From the NCBI RefSeq assembly GCF_013155125.1, contig NZ_CP053564.1, forward strand, positions 3,355,501 to 3,419,500: DNA of 64,000 nucleotides, read 5' to 3'. A program made the position numbers and the translations under genes. This document shows positions 52,191 through 60,384 of the stretch, one piece after another. The notes under the pieces are model-generated. The model searched no databases, had not been told where the DNA came from, and was given only the letters and a program-made list of their open reading frames with translations. Each line of letters opens with the position of its first letter. The first letter of the stretch is position 1. Source of the stretch: Pseudonocardia broussonetiae. GTDB taxonomy: Bacteria; Actinomycetota; Actinomycetes; Mycobacteriales; Pseudonocardiaceae.

Positions 52191-54050
52191 TCACCGGTCG
52201 GCGACGAAGTCGACCGAGTTCCACCAGGTGTAGAGGGCGCCGGCGTTGCCGGACGACTCGGCGACGTACCCGATCGCCAGGGCGGCCTCGTCGGTCCAGA
52301 ACAGGTAGGACGTGCCGGTGTCGGTCTCGGTGAAGCAGGCGACCTGCCCGCCGAGGCCGCCGTTCTGCCGCGAGTAGACGGCCCGGACCGACGCCGGCTC
52401 GGCGCACTCCTCGATCGAGCCCGTCGTGCCCGGGATCTCCTCGACGTCGGCGAGGCTGGTGAACGTCGTGTTCATGTCGTCGATCGAGGCGTAGCGGGCG
52501 AACGTGGCGCTCGTGGGCCCGGTGCCGGTCGAGGGCGGGCCCGGGCAGACGACGAACGCCGTGGCGCCGTCGAGGGTGTCGGGGTTGCAGGTCGACACCC
52601 CGTAGCCGGCGGGCAGCTCGGCGAGCAGCAGGTCGGTCTCGGGCGTCGACGGGGCGGTCGTCGGGGTGACGGTGGTGGTCGGGGGCACCGTGGTGGTGGT
52701 CGGCGCCGCGACCGTCGTGGGCGGGGTGGACCCGCCGCCGCCGCTGCCCGACGTCACGAACCAGACGATCCCTCCGCCGATCAGCGCCAGCACCGTGACC
52801 ACGGCGATCGCGATGAGCGCGGTGCGGTCCTTCTTCGGCGGCTGCTGCCCGGCGTAGGAGCCGCCGCCGCCCCAGCCGGGCGGCTGCTGGCCGTAGCCCG
52901 GCCCGTAGGCGCCCTGCTGGCCGCCCTGCCCGTAGCCCGGCTGCTGGCCGTACGCGGTCTGCTGGCCGTAGGCGGTCTGCTGCCCGTACGCCGGCTGCTG
53001 GCCGTAGCCCGGCTGCTGGCCCCACGCCTGCTCCGCGCCGTAGGCGGGCTGCGCCGCGCCCCAGGGGTCCGAGGGGTTCTGCGGGTTGGACGGGTTCGAC
53101 GGGTAGGCCGGCGGCATGACGGCCGTGGCCGGCTTGCGCAGGTCGGGCGTCGACGAGCCGCCGAACGCGACGGTGGCGCCCGAGGTGCTCGGGTCGGTGG
53201 CCCAGCCCCCGATCTCGGCGCGGGCCGCCGCGGCCAGCGCGCCCGCGCTCGACGGGCGCTGCGCCGGGTCCTTGGCCATGCCCTGGGCGACGACCTGGTC
53301 CAGCCCCGTCGGCAGGTCCGGGCGCGAGGTGCTCGGCCGCGGCGGAGGGGCGTTGAGGTGGGCGTTCATCAGCGTCGCCATGTCGCCCTCGAACGGCGGG
53401 CGGCCGGTGAGCGCCTGGTGCAGCACGCACGCCAGGGCGTAGACGTCGGCCCGGGGGTCGCCCTCGACGCCCGCGAACCGCTCCGGCGCGATGTAGGCGA
53501 GCGAGCCGGGCATCGTGCCCGCGCGGGTGAGCGCCGGGTCCTCGCCGACGCCCTCCTGGGCGCGCGCGATGCCGAAGTCGAACAGGTAGGCGAAGACCTC
53601 GCGGTCGACGGTGGGCCCGTGCACGCCCGCGAGCAGCACGTTGGACGGCTTGACGTCGCGGTGCACCAGCCCCTCGGCGTGCGCGGCGTCCAGCGCGGCG
53701 GCGACCTGCGAGATCACCGACACGGCCGCGACCGGCGGCATCGGGCCGTAGCTCTTGAGCCACGTCGCCAGGTCCATGCCCTCGACCAGGCGCATGTCCA
53801 GGTACAGCCGGCCGTCGATCTCGCCGAAGCGGTGGATCGGGACGATGTGCGGCTCGCGCAGGCGCGCCGCCGAGCGGCACTCGCGGCGGAACCGCTCCTG
53901 GTACTCCTGGTCCTCGGCCAGGTGCGGCGGGAGGACCTTGAGGGCGACCGTGCGGTCGGTGTCGGAGTCGTGGGCGCGGTAGACCTCACCCATGCCGCCG
54001 CGACCGAGGAGCTCCTCGATCCGGTACGGCCCGAACGTCGAATCCAGCAC
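52191..54050 (-). CDS. Ser/Thr kinase with GQQ-rich linker and four-Cys external domain
   Basis: A 619-residue receptor kinase. The kinase domain (about 5-275) has [34 protein letters not shown] and APERFAG, all intact. The linker contains about eight YGQQ/PGYGQQ/AYGQQ repeats. A membrane helix (about 405-428) and a Thr/Pro-rich stalk follow. The external domain (about 465-619) starts LLLAELPAGYGVSTC, has four cysteines, and ends ALYTWWNSVDF. The same domain occurs in the kinase at 56448-58244. GTG 54050 is preceded by GGGGAGA. It is divergent from the FHA gene. Confidence 0.92.
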   Translation of the reverse strand: MLDSTFGPYRIEELLGRGGMGEVYRAHDSDTDRTVALKVLPPHLAEDQEYQERFRRECRSAARLREPHIVPIHRFGEIDGRLYLDMRLVEGMDLATWLKSYGPMPPVAAVSVISQVAAALDAAHAEGLVHRDVKPSNVLLAGVHGPTVDREVFAYLFDFGIARAQEGVGEDPALTRAGTMPGSLAYIAPERFAGVEGDPRADVYALACVLHQALTGRPPFEGDMATLMNAHLNAPPPRPSTSRPDLPTGLDQVVAQGMAKDPAQRPSSAGALAAAARAEIGGWATDPSTSGATVAFGGSSTPDLRKPATAVMPPAYPSNPSNPQNPSDPWGAAQPAYGAEQAWGQQPGYGQQPAYGQQTAYGQQTAYGQQPGYGQGGQQGAYGPGYGQQPPGWGGGGSYAGQQPPKKDRTALIAIAVVTVLALIGGGIVWFVTSGSGGGGSTPPTTVAAPTTTTVPPTTTVTPTTAPSTPETDLLLAELPAGYGVSTCNPDTLDGATAFVVCPGPPSTGTGPTSATFARYASIDDMNTTFTSLADVEEIPGTTGSIEECAEPASVRAVYSRQNGGLGGQVACFTETDTGTSYLFWTDEAALAIGYVAESSGNAGALYTWWNSVDFVADR

Positions 54051-54234
54051 GCCGATCTCCCCACCTCTGCCGGTCCGTCTCCGCGACCTTAGACCCGACC
54101 CATCGTGGATCTTGTCGTCGCCGACGGCACGGGTGCTACCACTCCGGTGCACCGAATGGGTAACACCCGATGCCGGGACCGGTCCCGGGAACGGCAGGAT
54201 GTGATCCCCCGGCGGGAGCCGGCAGGGACAGACG

Positions 54235-55605
54235 ATGCGGGGTGGTCGGGACGTGGACGGCGGTGCGCCGCGCGCGGTGGTGCTCCCCGGTGACGGGGTG
54301 GTCGCGCGCTTCCCCGGGATCCTCTGCGTCGCCCGCTGCCCCGACCCGGCCCCGCTCGCGCGGCTGCTGGACCTGTGCCGGGAGGTCGCGGGGGCCGAGC
54401 CCGGGCGCCCGCTGGCCCGCCGGCTCGCCTCGTGGCTCGGCGGCCCCGACGCCCCGCCCGACGCCCTGGTCTTCGGCACCGTCTGCGCCGCCGGGGAGGC
54501 CACCGCGGTGTTCCTGACCGGGCCGGTCGGCGCGCGGGTGGGCGGGGCGGTGCTGTCCGGCGCCGACGCGGCCGCCTGGACCGACCGGCTCGTCGCCCCC
54601 GGCCCCGTCCGGCTCGCCCTCGACGGCCCGGCGGCGCCGCCCGCGCCGCTGGCCGGCCTGCACGACCTGCGTGAGGGGGTCGTCGGGGGTGGGGGGATCG
54701 AGCTCGTCGGGGCGCCGACCGTCGCGCCGCCCGTGTCCGCTCCGGCGGCGGCCGCCACCGCCCCGCCGGGCAGCATCAACGCCCAGCCGACGCTGGTCGG
54801 GATGGAGACCGGGCGCGCCGCCGGCACCGCACCCGCCCCGCCGGAGGCCGCGCCCGCGGCGGCGGTGGCGCTCGGGAAGCCCGGGCCGGCCCCGGCCCCG
54901 CCCCCGGTCGTCCCCGGCACCGGGCAGCTGCCCGCCGTCGGGGAGCGCCCCGGTGCAGGGCAGCCCCCCGCCCCCGGCCCGCGGACCCCGCCCCGTCGCT
55001 CCGACGCCATCCACGGCGTGCCGCCCGACGGTCCGCCGCGCCCGCCGCTGGAGGCCGGCGACCCCGGAGGCACCGGCACCCGCTCGGCGTCGGGCGGGCC
55101 GTCGGCGGCCACCCCGACCGGTCCGGGCCCGGGCGAGGCCCGCGGTCACCTGTGCTCCAACGGCCACCTCAACGACCCCCGCTCGCGGGCGTGCGTCCTG
55201 TGCGGGGTCCGGATGAACGAGCGCACCGGCGTCCTCGTCATCGGCACGCGCCCGCCGCTGGGCCTGCTGGTGTTCGACGACGGCGCCGCGTACACCGTCG
55301 ACGGCGGGTACCTCGCCGGCCGCATGCCCGAGTCCGACGAGCGGGTCCGGTCCGGGGAGCTGCGCTCGATCGTCGTCGAGGACCGGTCGGGGGCGGTGTC
55401 GCGCGTGCACGCCGAGGTGCGCGTCGAGGACTGGGACGTCGTGCTGCTCGACGCCGGGTCCCGCAACGGCACGTTCCTCGCCGCTCCCGGGGACCCGTCC
55501 TGGTCGCAGCTCCCGCCCGGGCAGGCGCGGCGGCTGCTGCCGGGCACGCGCGTGCGCCTGGGCGGGCGCACCTTCACGTTCGAGTCGACGTCCGGGGCGA
55601 GCTGA
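54235..55605 (+). CDS. FHA-domain protein with zinc ribbon
   Basis: A 456-residue cytoplasmic protein. Residues about 10-140 form an unfamiliar N-terminal domain (VLPGDGVVARFPGILCVARC, then LVFGTVCAAGEATAVFLTGPVG). A long Ala/Pro/Gly-rich linker (about 160-300) leads to a zinc-ribbon-like CSNGHLNDPRSRACVLCG and a C-terminal FHA domain (about 350-450) with GRMP, SRVHAEV and GSRNGTFL, the phosphothreonine-binding residues. It probably reads phosphorylation by the adjacent kinases. The next gene, a pseudokinase, starts 6 nt later. The 184-nt gap to the divergent kinase should hold both promoters. Confidence 0.88.
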   Translation: MRGGRDVDGGAPRAVVLPGDGVVARFPGILCVARCPDPAPLARLLDLCREVAGAEPGRPLARRLASWLGGPDAPPDALVFGTVCAAGEATAVFLTGPVGARVGGAVLSGADAAAWTDRLVAPGPVRLALDGPAAPPAPLAGLHDLREGVVGGGGIELVGAPTVAPPVSAPAAAATAPPGSINAQPTLVGMETGRAAGTAPAPPEAAPAAAVALGKPGPAPAPPPVVPGTGQLPAVGERPGAGQPPAPGPRTPPRRSDAIHGVPPDGPPRPPLEAGDPGGTGTRSASGGPSAATPTGPGPGEARGHLCSNGHLNDPRSRACVLCGVRMNERTGVLVIGTRPPLGLLVFDDGAAYTVDGGYLAGRMPESDERVRSGELRSIVVEDRSGAVSRVHAEVRVEDWDVVLLDAGSRNGTFLAAPGDPSWSQLPPGQARRLLPGTRVRLGGRTFTFESTSGAS

Positions 55606-55611
55606 GACGAC

Positions 55612-56451
55612 GTGGACGCTGTGCTGACGGCCGCCTCCGCGGTGGCCGACTACGAGATCGTGCGCCTGCTCGGCGAGGGCGACCACGGCCGCTGCTACCT
55701 CGCCCACCCGCCCGCGCGGCTCGGGGTGGACCGGCCGGTCGTGCTCAAGGTGTTCGCCGACGCGGTGGGGGAGCAGGCCTACGAGCGGGGCGTGCAGGAG
55801 CTGCGGGCCTACGCCGCCGTCGGGTCGCCGCACCTGGTGCGGGTGCACGAGGCGGTGCTGGGCCACGGATTCGTCCACGTGAGCGAGCACCTGCCGCTCG
55901 GCTCGCTCGCCGCGCCCGTCCGCACCCCGGACCGGGTCGCGACGCTGCTCGCCCTGGAGCACGCGGCCCGCGCCGCGCACGCCCTGCACCAGGCCGGGAT
56001 CGCGCACGGGGCCATCACGCCGGCCAACGTGCTGCTCGACGGCGGCCCCGATCCCGACCCCGACGGGCCGCCGCGCGGCGGACGGCTCGCCGAGCCGAAC
56101 CTGGCCCGCCACCTCACCCCGGGCACCACGCTCACCGGCATGGGCCGGGCGGGGTCCGTCGAGTTCACCGACCCCGCCCTGCTCGCCGGGGCGCGGCCGT
56201 CGCGGCGCACCGAGGTGTGGGCGCTGGGCGCCACGATCCACCGCGCGCTGGCCGGCACCGGCCTGTACGGCGAGCTGCCCGCCTCGCGGCCGATCTCCTC
56301 GATCCGGATCGTGCTGACCGCCCGCCCGGAGATCGACCCGGGGCTCGACCCGGAGGACGCGGCGCTGGTCCGCGCCTGCCTGACGCCGGGCACCGGCCGC
56401 CCGGCCACGGCCGAGCAGGTCGCCGACCGCCTCGCCGCGCTCGCGTCCTAG
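55612..56451 (+). CDS. Predicted pseudokinase
   Basis: A 279-residue protein with the fold marks of a Ser/Thr kinase but without key catalytic residues. The glycine loop LLGEGDHGRCYLA and the ATP Lys (VVLKVF, Lys46) remain. The HRD motif is replaced by HGA (132-134, in IAHGAITPANVLL), and DFG is replaced by AEP (160-162). EVWALGATIHRAL matches the alphaF region. It has no membrane segment. It is co-transcribed with the FHA gene and overlaps the convergent kinase gene by 4 nt. A scaffold role is likely, comparable to the MviN pseudokinase domain that recruits FhaA in mycobacteria. Confidence 0.88.
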   Translation: MDAVLTAASAVADYEIVRLLGEGDHGRCYLAHPPARLGVDRPVVLKVFADAVGEQAYERGVQELRAYAAVGSPHLVRVHEAVLGHGFVHVSEHLPLGSLAAPVRTPDRVATLLALEHAARAAHALHQAGIAHGAITPANVLLDGGPDPDPDGPPRGGRLAEPNLARHLTPGTTLTGMGRAGSVEFTDPALLAGARPSRRTEVWALGATIHRALAGTGLYGELPASRPISSIRIVLTARPEIDPGLDPEDAALVRACLTPGTGRPATAEQVADRLAALAS

Positions 56452-58244
56452 AGGAACCCGCCCAGCGACCACCAGTCGTAGAGCACGGCGGTGTCGCCGT
56501 CGGCGCGGACGACGATCGCGCGGGCCCGGTTGCGGGGGTCGGTCCAGTCGATCGTGGCGCCGACCGACGGCTCGGACCAGCAGGTCAGCGCACCGTTCTC
56601 GGCGTTGCGGGTCCAACCGCCGGTGGCGGCGGTGCCGGTGCGGCAGCCGGTGATGTCGCCGCTGGTGAGGCCGCGGGCGGTGGCGTCGGCGGAGTGGGTG
56701 GAGGTCAGCGCGCCGGCGTCGCGGTAGCGCAGGAACGTCGCCGTGTCCGGGCCGTTGGCCGGCCCGCCGGTGCAGGTCAGCGCCGCGTCGACGACGGCGT
56801 CCTCGCGCTCCGGCGCGGGCGCGCAGTTCGCCGCGGAGAACCCGATCGGCAGCACGGCGAGCAGCGACTGCTGCGGCGCGGTCAGCTCGACGGCCGGGGG
56901 CGCGGTCCGGGTCGGGCGCAGCAGGAGCACCGCGACCACGACGGCCACCGCCGCGAGCACCGCCCCGGCGACGACGAGCGCGGGGCCCCGGCGCGCGGCC
57001 GGCGGGTCGTGGTGCAGGCGCGCCGTGGCGCCGCGCGGAGGGCCGATGCCCGCGGGGACGGTGCGGCCCTCGGGCGGGTTCCAGGCGGGCGCGGGGCGAC
57101 CCGGCCCGGTGAGCGGGCGGGGCGTGGCCGGGCGGGGCGGCGGGGGCGGCGCCGGCCGGGGGCCGCGGCGGCGGGCCTGCTCCAGCAGGGCCGCGCGGTC
57201 CAGCAGCATGGCGTGGTCGGAGACCAGCGGCCCGGGGGCGGGGACCTCGGGAGAGGCGGGGACCTCGGGAGCGGCGGGGACCTCGGGGACGACCGTGTCG
57301 TCGCCCGGGGCGACGCCGCGGTCGGCGGGCGCCGGCTCGGCGGGCTCCCGGCGGGGCGGCGCGGCCCGGGGCGGGTCGGGGCGCAGGACCCCGGCCGGCA
57401 GCGTCACCGACCCGTCGAGCGCCTTGCGCGCCGCCGCGGCCAGCGCGCCCGCGGTGGGGAAGCGCTGCGCGGGGTCCTTGGCCATGCCGCGCGCGACGAC
57501 GTCGTCGATCGTCGCCGGCGCCGCGATCCGGTGCTGCGACGGCTTCGGCGGCGGCGTCCGCAGGTGCCCCCGCATGAGCGCGGGCAGGCCCTGCACCGGG
57601 AACGGCTTCTCCCCGGTCAGGCACTCGTACAGGACGCAGGCCAGGGCGTAGACGTCGGCGCGGCCGTCGACGGGCTGCTCCAGGAACCGCTCCGGGGCCA
57701 TGTAGTCGAGCGTGCCGACGGCGGTGCCCGCGCGCGTGATCCCGGCGCCGGTGGTGTCGCCGGTCAGGGAGCGGGCGATGCCGAAGTCGACGAGGTAGGC
57801 GAAGTCGTGGCCGTCGTCGTTGGCGGCGAGCAGGACGTTCGACGGCTTCACGTCCCGGTGCACCAGCCCCGACCGGTGCGCGCTGTCGAGCGCCCGCGCC
57901 ACCTGCGACACCAGCGCCACGGTGCGGGCGGGGGACAGGCGCCCGGTGCGCCCGAGCACCTCGGAGAGGTCCTCGCCCTCGACCAGGCGCATGTCGAGGT
58001 AGAGCCGGCCGTCGATCTCGCCCCAGTTGTGGATCGGGATGACGTGCGGGTCGGTGAGCCGGGCCGTCACCCGCGACTCCCGCAGGAACCGGCGCCGGTA
58101 CTCCTCGTCCTCGCCGATGTCGGCGTGCAGGAGCTTGAGCGCGACGGTGCGGTCCTGGGCGACGTGGTAGGCGCGGTGGACCTCGCCCATGCCGCCGCTG
58201 CCGAGCAGCCCCTCGAGCCGGTACGGCCCGAACACCTCCGCCAC
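56448..58244 (-). CDS. Ser/Thr kinase with four-Cys external domain
   Basis: A 598-residue receptor kinase. The kinase domain (about 4-270) has [32 protein letters not shown] and APERFLE, all intact. A Pro/Ala-rich juxtamembrane segment with PEVPAAPEVPASPEVPA follows, then a membrane helix (about 426-447, VVAGAVLAAVAVVVAVLLL). The external domain (about 455-598) begins SLLAVLPIGFSAANC, has four cysteines and ends VLYDWWSLGGFL, matching the kinase at 52191-54050. GTG 58244 is 43 nt after the upstream membrane-protein gene, in the same operon. Confidence 0.92.
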   Translation of the reverse strand: MAEVFGPYRLEGLLGSGGMGEVHRAYHVAQDRTVALKLLHADIGEDEEYRRRFLRESRVTARLTDPHVIPIHNWGEIDGRLYLDMRLVEGEDLSEVLGRTGRLSPARTVALVSQVARALDSAHRSGLVHRDVKPSNVLLAANDDGHDFAYLVDFGIARSLTGDTTGAGITRAGTAVGTLDYMAPERFLEQPVDGRADVYALACVLYECLTGEKPFPVQGLPALMRGHLRTPPPKPSQHRIAAPATIDDVVARGMAKDPAQRFPTAGALAAAARKALDGSVTLPAGVLRPDPPRAAPPRREPAEPAPADRGVAPGDDTVVPEVPAAPEVPASPEVPAPGPLVSDHAMLLDRAALLEQARRRGPRPAPPPPPRPATPRPLTGPGRPAPAWNPPEGRTVPAGIGPPRGATARLHHDPPAARRGPALVVAGAVLAAVAVVVAVLLLRPTRTAPPAVELTAPQQSLLAVLPIGFSAANCAPAPEREDAVVDAALTCTGGPANGPDTATFLRYRDAGALTSTHSADATARGLTSGDITGCRTGTAATGGWTRNAENGALTCWSEPSVGATIDWTDPRNRARAIVVRADGDTAVLYDWWSLGGFL

Positions 58245-58287
58245 GACCCTCCCGCTCCCCTCGCCCGCGCCGAGTATGCCGGGCGGG

Positions 58288-59859
58288 TCAGACCGACGGC
58301 AGGCGCGCGCTCGCCAGCACCGCCTCCAGCGTCGACCGGTCGGGCACCGGCGGCGCCGTCGAGGGTCCGCCGGTGGTGTCGCCGTTGACGACGAGCACGG
58401 CCGTGCCGGGTGCGCCGTCGGGTCCGGTCGTGGGCACCGCGAGGATCAGCACGGTGCCCTCGGTGGCCAGGCAGCCGTCGTCGGTGGGGGTGCGGGAGGT
58501 CGCCTCGACGAGCTGGCCCGGCACGCCGTCGACCTCGAACGGCCGCGCGTCGGAGACCTGCACGTCCGGTGACGCCCCCGCGGCCGAGACGTAGAACGAC
58601 GAGCCGGTCTCCCGCGCGAACGCCGAGGCCACGGCGGCCGCGGGGCGCTCGCCGGGCACGAAGGCGCTCGCGACGACCCCGCGGTAGTACTGGTTGCCGT
58701 CGCACTCGTAGCCGGGAGCGTCGGCGCGGCCCTCCAGCGGGGCGCCGAGCACGGAGCCGGCGTCGGCCGAGTCGAGCCAGTCCGGGGGCACGCTGTAGGA
58801 CAGGGTCGCGGTCGTGATCGGGCGGAAGTCGGCGGGGACGACGGTGCCGGTGGTGCGGGTGAGCAGCAGGTAGCCGCCGACGCCGAGCGCGGCGAGCAGC
58901 AGGACGCCGACGACGACCAGCGCGACCAGGCGTCCGCGGCGGCGCCGGGGGCCGGGGTGGGGTGCGCCGGGGTACGGGGCTCCCGGGTACCGGCCTGCCG
59001 CGTACTGGCCACCCGTGTACGGGCCTCCCGCGTACTGGGCGGCCGAGTACTGGGTCCCCGGGTACGGGGCGGCCGCGTACTGGGTGCCCGGGTACTGGGC
59101 GCCCTGGTACTGGCTCGCGGGGTACGGCGAGCCGGGGTAGGGGGAGCCGGGGTACGGGGCGCCGGGGTGGGGCGCGCCCTGCTGGGGCCACCCCTGCTGC
59201 GGCCATCCCTGCTGGGCCACTTCCGGCTGAGTGCCGGTCGGGGGCGGCCAACCGGGCTGCGGGCCGGTCCACGGCCCGCCGACCTGCGTGGGGGGTCCGG
59301 CCGTGCCCTGCTGGCCCGGCGCCCAGGCCTGCTGCGACGGGTCCGGGCCCGGCGTCCACGCCGGCTGCGCGGCCGTCAGCGGGCCGGTGGGTCCGGGCGC
59401 GCCCCACGGCGCCTGCCCGCTCCCCGGCTGCCCGCTCCCCGCCTGCCCGCTCCACGGCTGTGCGGCGGGGTCGGGCGGGGGCCAGGACGGCGGCGCGGCC
59501 GGGTGCGTCCACCCCATGCGCGTCTCGGGCGCCTCGGGAACGGGCTTCGCCCACGGGTCCGCCGGGGGACGTCCCCAGCCGCCGACCTTCGTCGCGTCGG
59601 TGGGCCCGGCGGGGGGCGGCCAGCTCGCGGCGGGCGGCGGGGGTTCGGCGGGCGGCGGGTCTGCGGGCGGCAGGTCTGCGGGCGGCGGGTCGGCGGGCGC
59701 CGCGTCGGCGGGTGGCTGCGCGGCGGCCGCCTGCCCGGGCGCGGGCCACGGCGGGTCCTGCGGCGGCGCGGCGAACGACGTGACGCTCGGGTCCGGTTCC
59801 GGGCGCTCGCGCGCCGCGTCCGGACCGTCGTCCGGCGAGCCCCCCTGCGGCGTCCCCAC
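58288..59859 (-). CDS. Pro/Gly/Tyr-rich single-pass membrane protein
   Basis: A 523-residue protein. The first 300 residues are disordered: PPADPPPAD blocks, then GWPQQGWPQQG and many PYPGxPYPG/QYPGTQY units. A basic RRRRGR stop and one membrane helix (about 310-331, LVALVVVGVLLLAALGVGGYLLL is split by the window) lead to an external domain (about 335-523) beginning FRPITTATLSYSVPPDWLDS, with two cysteines (YECDGNQYY and DGCLATEG). It may be a kinase substrate or co-receptor, judged from its place upstream of the kinase. TAGAGT lies 7 nt before the GTG start. Confidence 0.82.
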   Translation of the reverse strand: MGTPQGGSPDDGPDAARERPEPDPSVTSFAAPPQDPPWPAPGQAAAAQPPADAAPADPPPADLPPADPPPAEPPPPAASWPPPAGPTDATKVGGWGRPPADPWAKPVPEAPETRMGWTHPAAPPSWPPPDPAAQPWSGQAGSGQPGSGQAPWGAPGPTGPLTAAQPAWTPGPDPSQQAWAPGQQGTAGPPTQVGGPWTGPQPGWPPPTGTQPEVAQQGWPQQGWPQQGAPHPGAPYPGSPYPGSPYPASQYQGAQYPGTQYAAAPYPGTQYSAAQYAGGPYTGGQYAAGRYPGAPYPGAPHPGPRRRRGRLVALVVVGVLLLAALGVGGYLLLTRTTGTVVPADFRPITTATLSYSVPPDWLDSADAGSVLGAPLEGRADAPGYECDGNQYYRGVVASAFVPGERPAAAVASAFARETGSSFYVSAAGASPDVQVSDARPFEVDGVPGQLVEATSRTPTDDGCLATEGTVLILAVPTTGPDGAPGTAVLVVNGDTTGGPSTAPPVPDRSTLEAVLASARLPSV

Positions 59860-59901
59860 GGGCGCGACTCTAGGACACCGCGGCCGCCCCGACCGGGCCG
59901 G

Positions 59902-60312
59902 TCACCCGGCCAGGAACGACAGCCGCACCGAGCGGACGGGGTTGTCGCCGTTGGTGTCCACGAGGCAGACCGACTGCCACGTGCCCAGCGCCGGACGCCC
60001 GCCGAGCACCGGCACCGTCATCGACGGGGCGACGATCCCGGGCAGCACGTGGTCGCGCCCGTGCCCGGCGCTGCCGTGCCGGTGGCGCCACCGGTCGTCG
60101 GCGGGGAGCAGGTCGCGCAGGGCGGCGAGCAGGTCGGTGTCGCTGCCCGCGCCCGTCTCGATCACCGCGAGGCCCGCCGTCGCGTGCGGCACCCAGACGT
60201 GCAGCAGTCCGTCGCCGCCGTCGCCCGCGGACAGGAAGGCGTCGATCTCCGCGGTCAGGTCGACGACGGTCTCGCGGGTGCCGGTACGGACCTCGATCAG
60301 CTCGCTGCGCAT
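59902..60312 (-). CDS. YjbQ-family (UPF0047) protein
   Basis: A 136-residue YjbQ protein. It has LIEVRTGTRETVVDLTAEI, LLHVWVPHATAGLAVIETG, the metal-binding His cluster in RWRHRHGSAGHGRDHVLPGI, and GTWQSVCLVDTNGDNPVR. Members can show weak thiamine-phosphate-synthase activity, but the physiological role is open. ATG 60312 is chosen as the conserved start. The 69 nt to the divergent aminotransferase are filled by four 17-bp repeats. Confidence 0.88.
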   Translation of the reverse strand: MRSELIEVRTGTRETVVDLTAEIDAFLSAGDGGDGLLHVWVPHATAGLAVIETGAGSDTDLLAALRDLLPADDRWRHRHGSAGHGRDHVLPGIVAPSMTVPVLGGRPALGTWQSVCLVDTNGDNPVRSVRLSFLAG

Positions 60313-60316
60313 GCCA

Positions 60317-60384
60317 CCAGGTTCCCAGCCTCGCCAGGTTCCCAGCATCGTCAGGTTCACGGCCTCACTAGGTTCTCAGTTGTG
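60317..60384. repeat. Four tandem 17-bp repeats filling a divergent promoter region
   Basis: Units CCAGGTTCCCAGCCTCG, CCAGGTTCCCAGCATCG, TCAGGTTCACGGCCTCA and CTAGGTTCTCAGTTGTG follow each other without gaps. The fourth supplies TAGGTT, a -10-like hexamer, 7 nt before the aminotransferase GTG, which forms its end. Confidence 0.75.

Noticed and set aside
50275..53880. A very long minus-strand reading frame through the proS region and the kinase at 52191
   Set aside because: It is antisense to proS and out of frame with the kinases; in this GC-rich sequence stop codons are rare in shadow frames. The family motifs lie in other frames.
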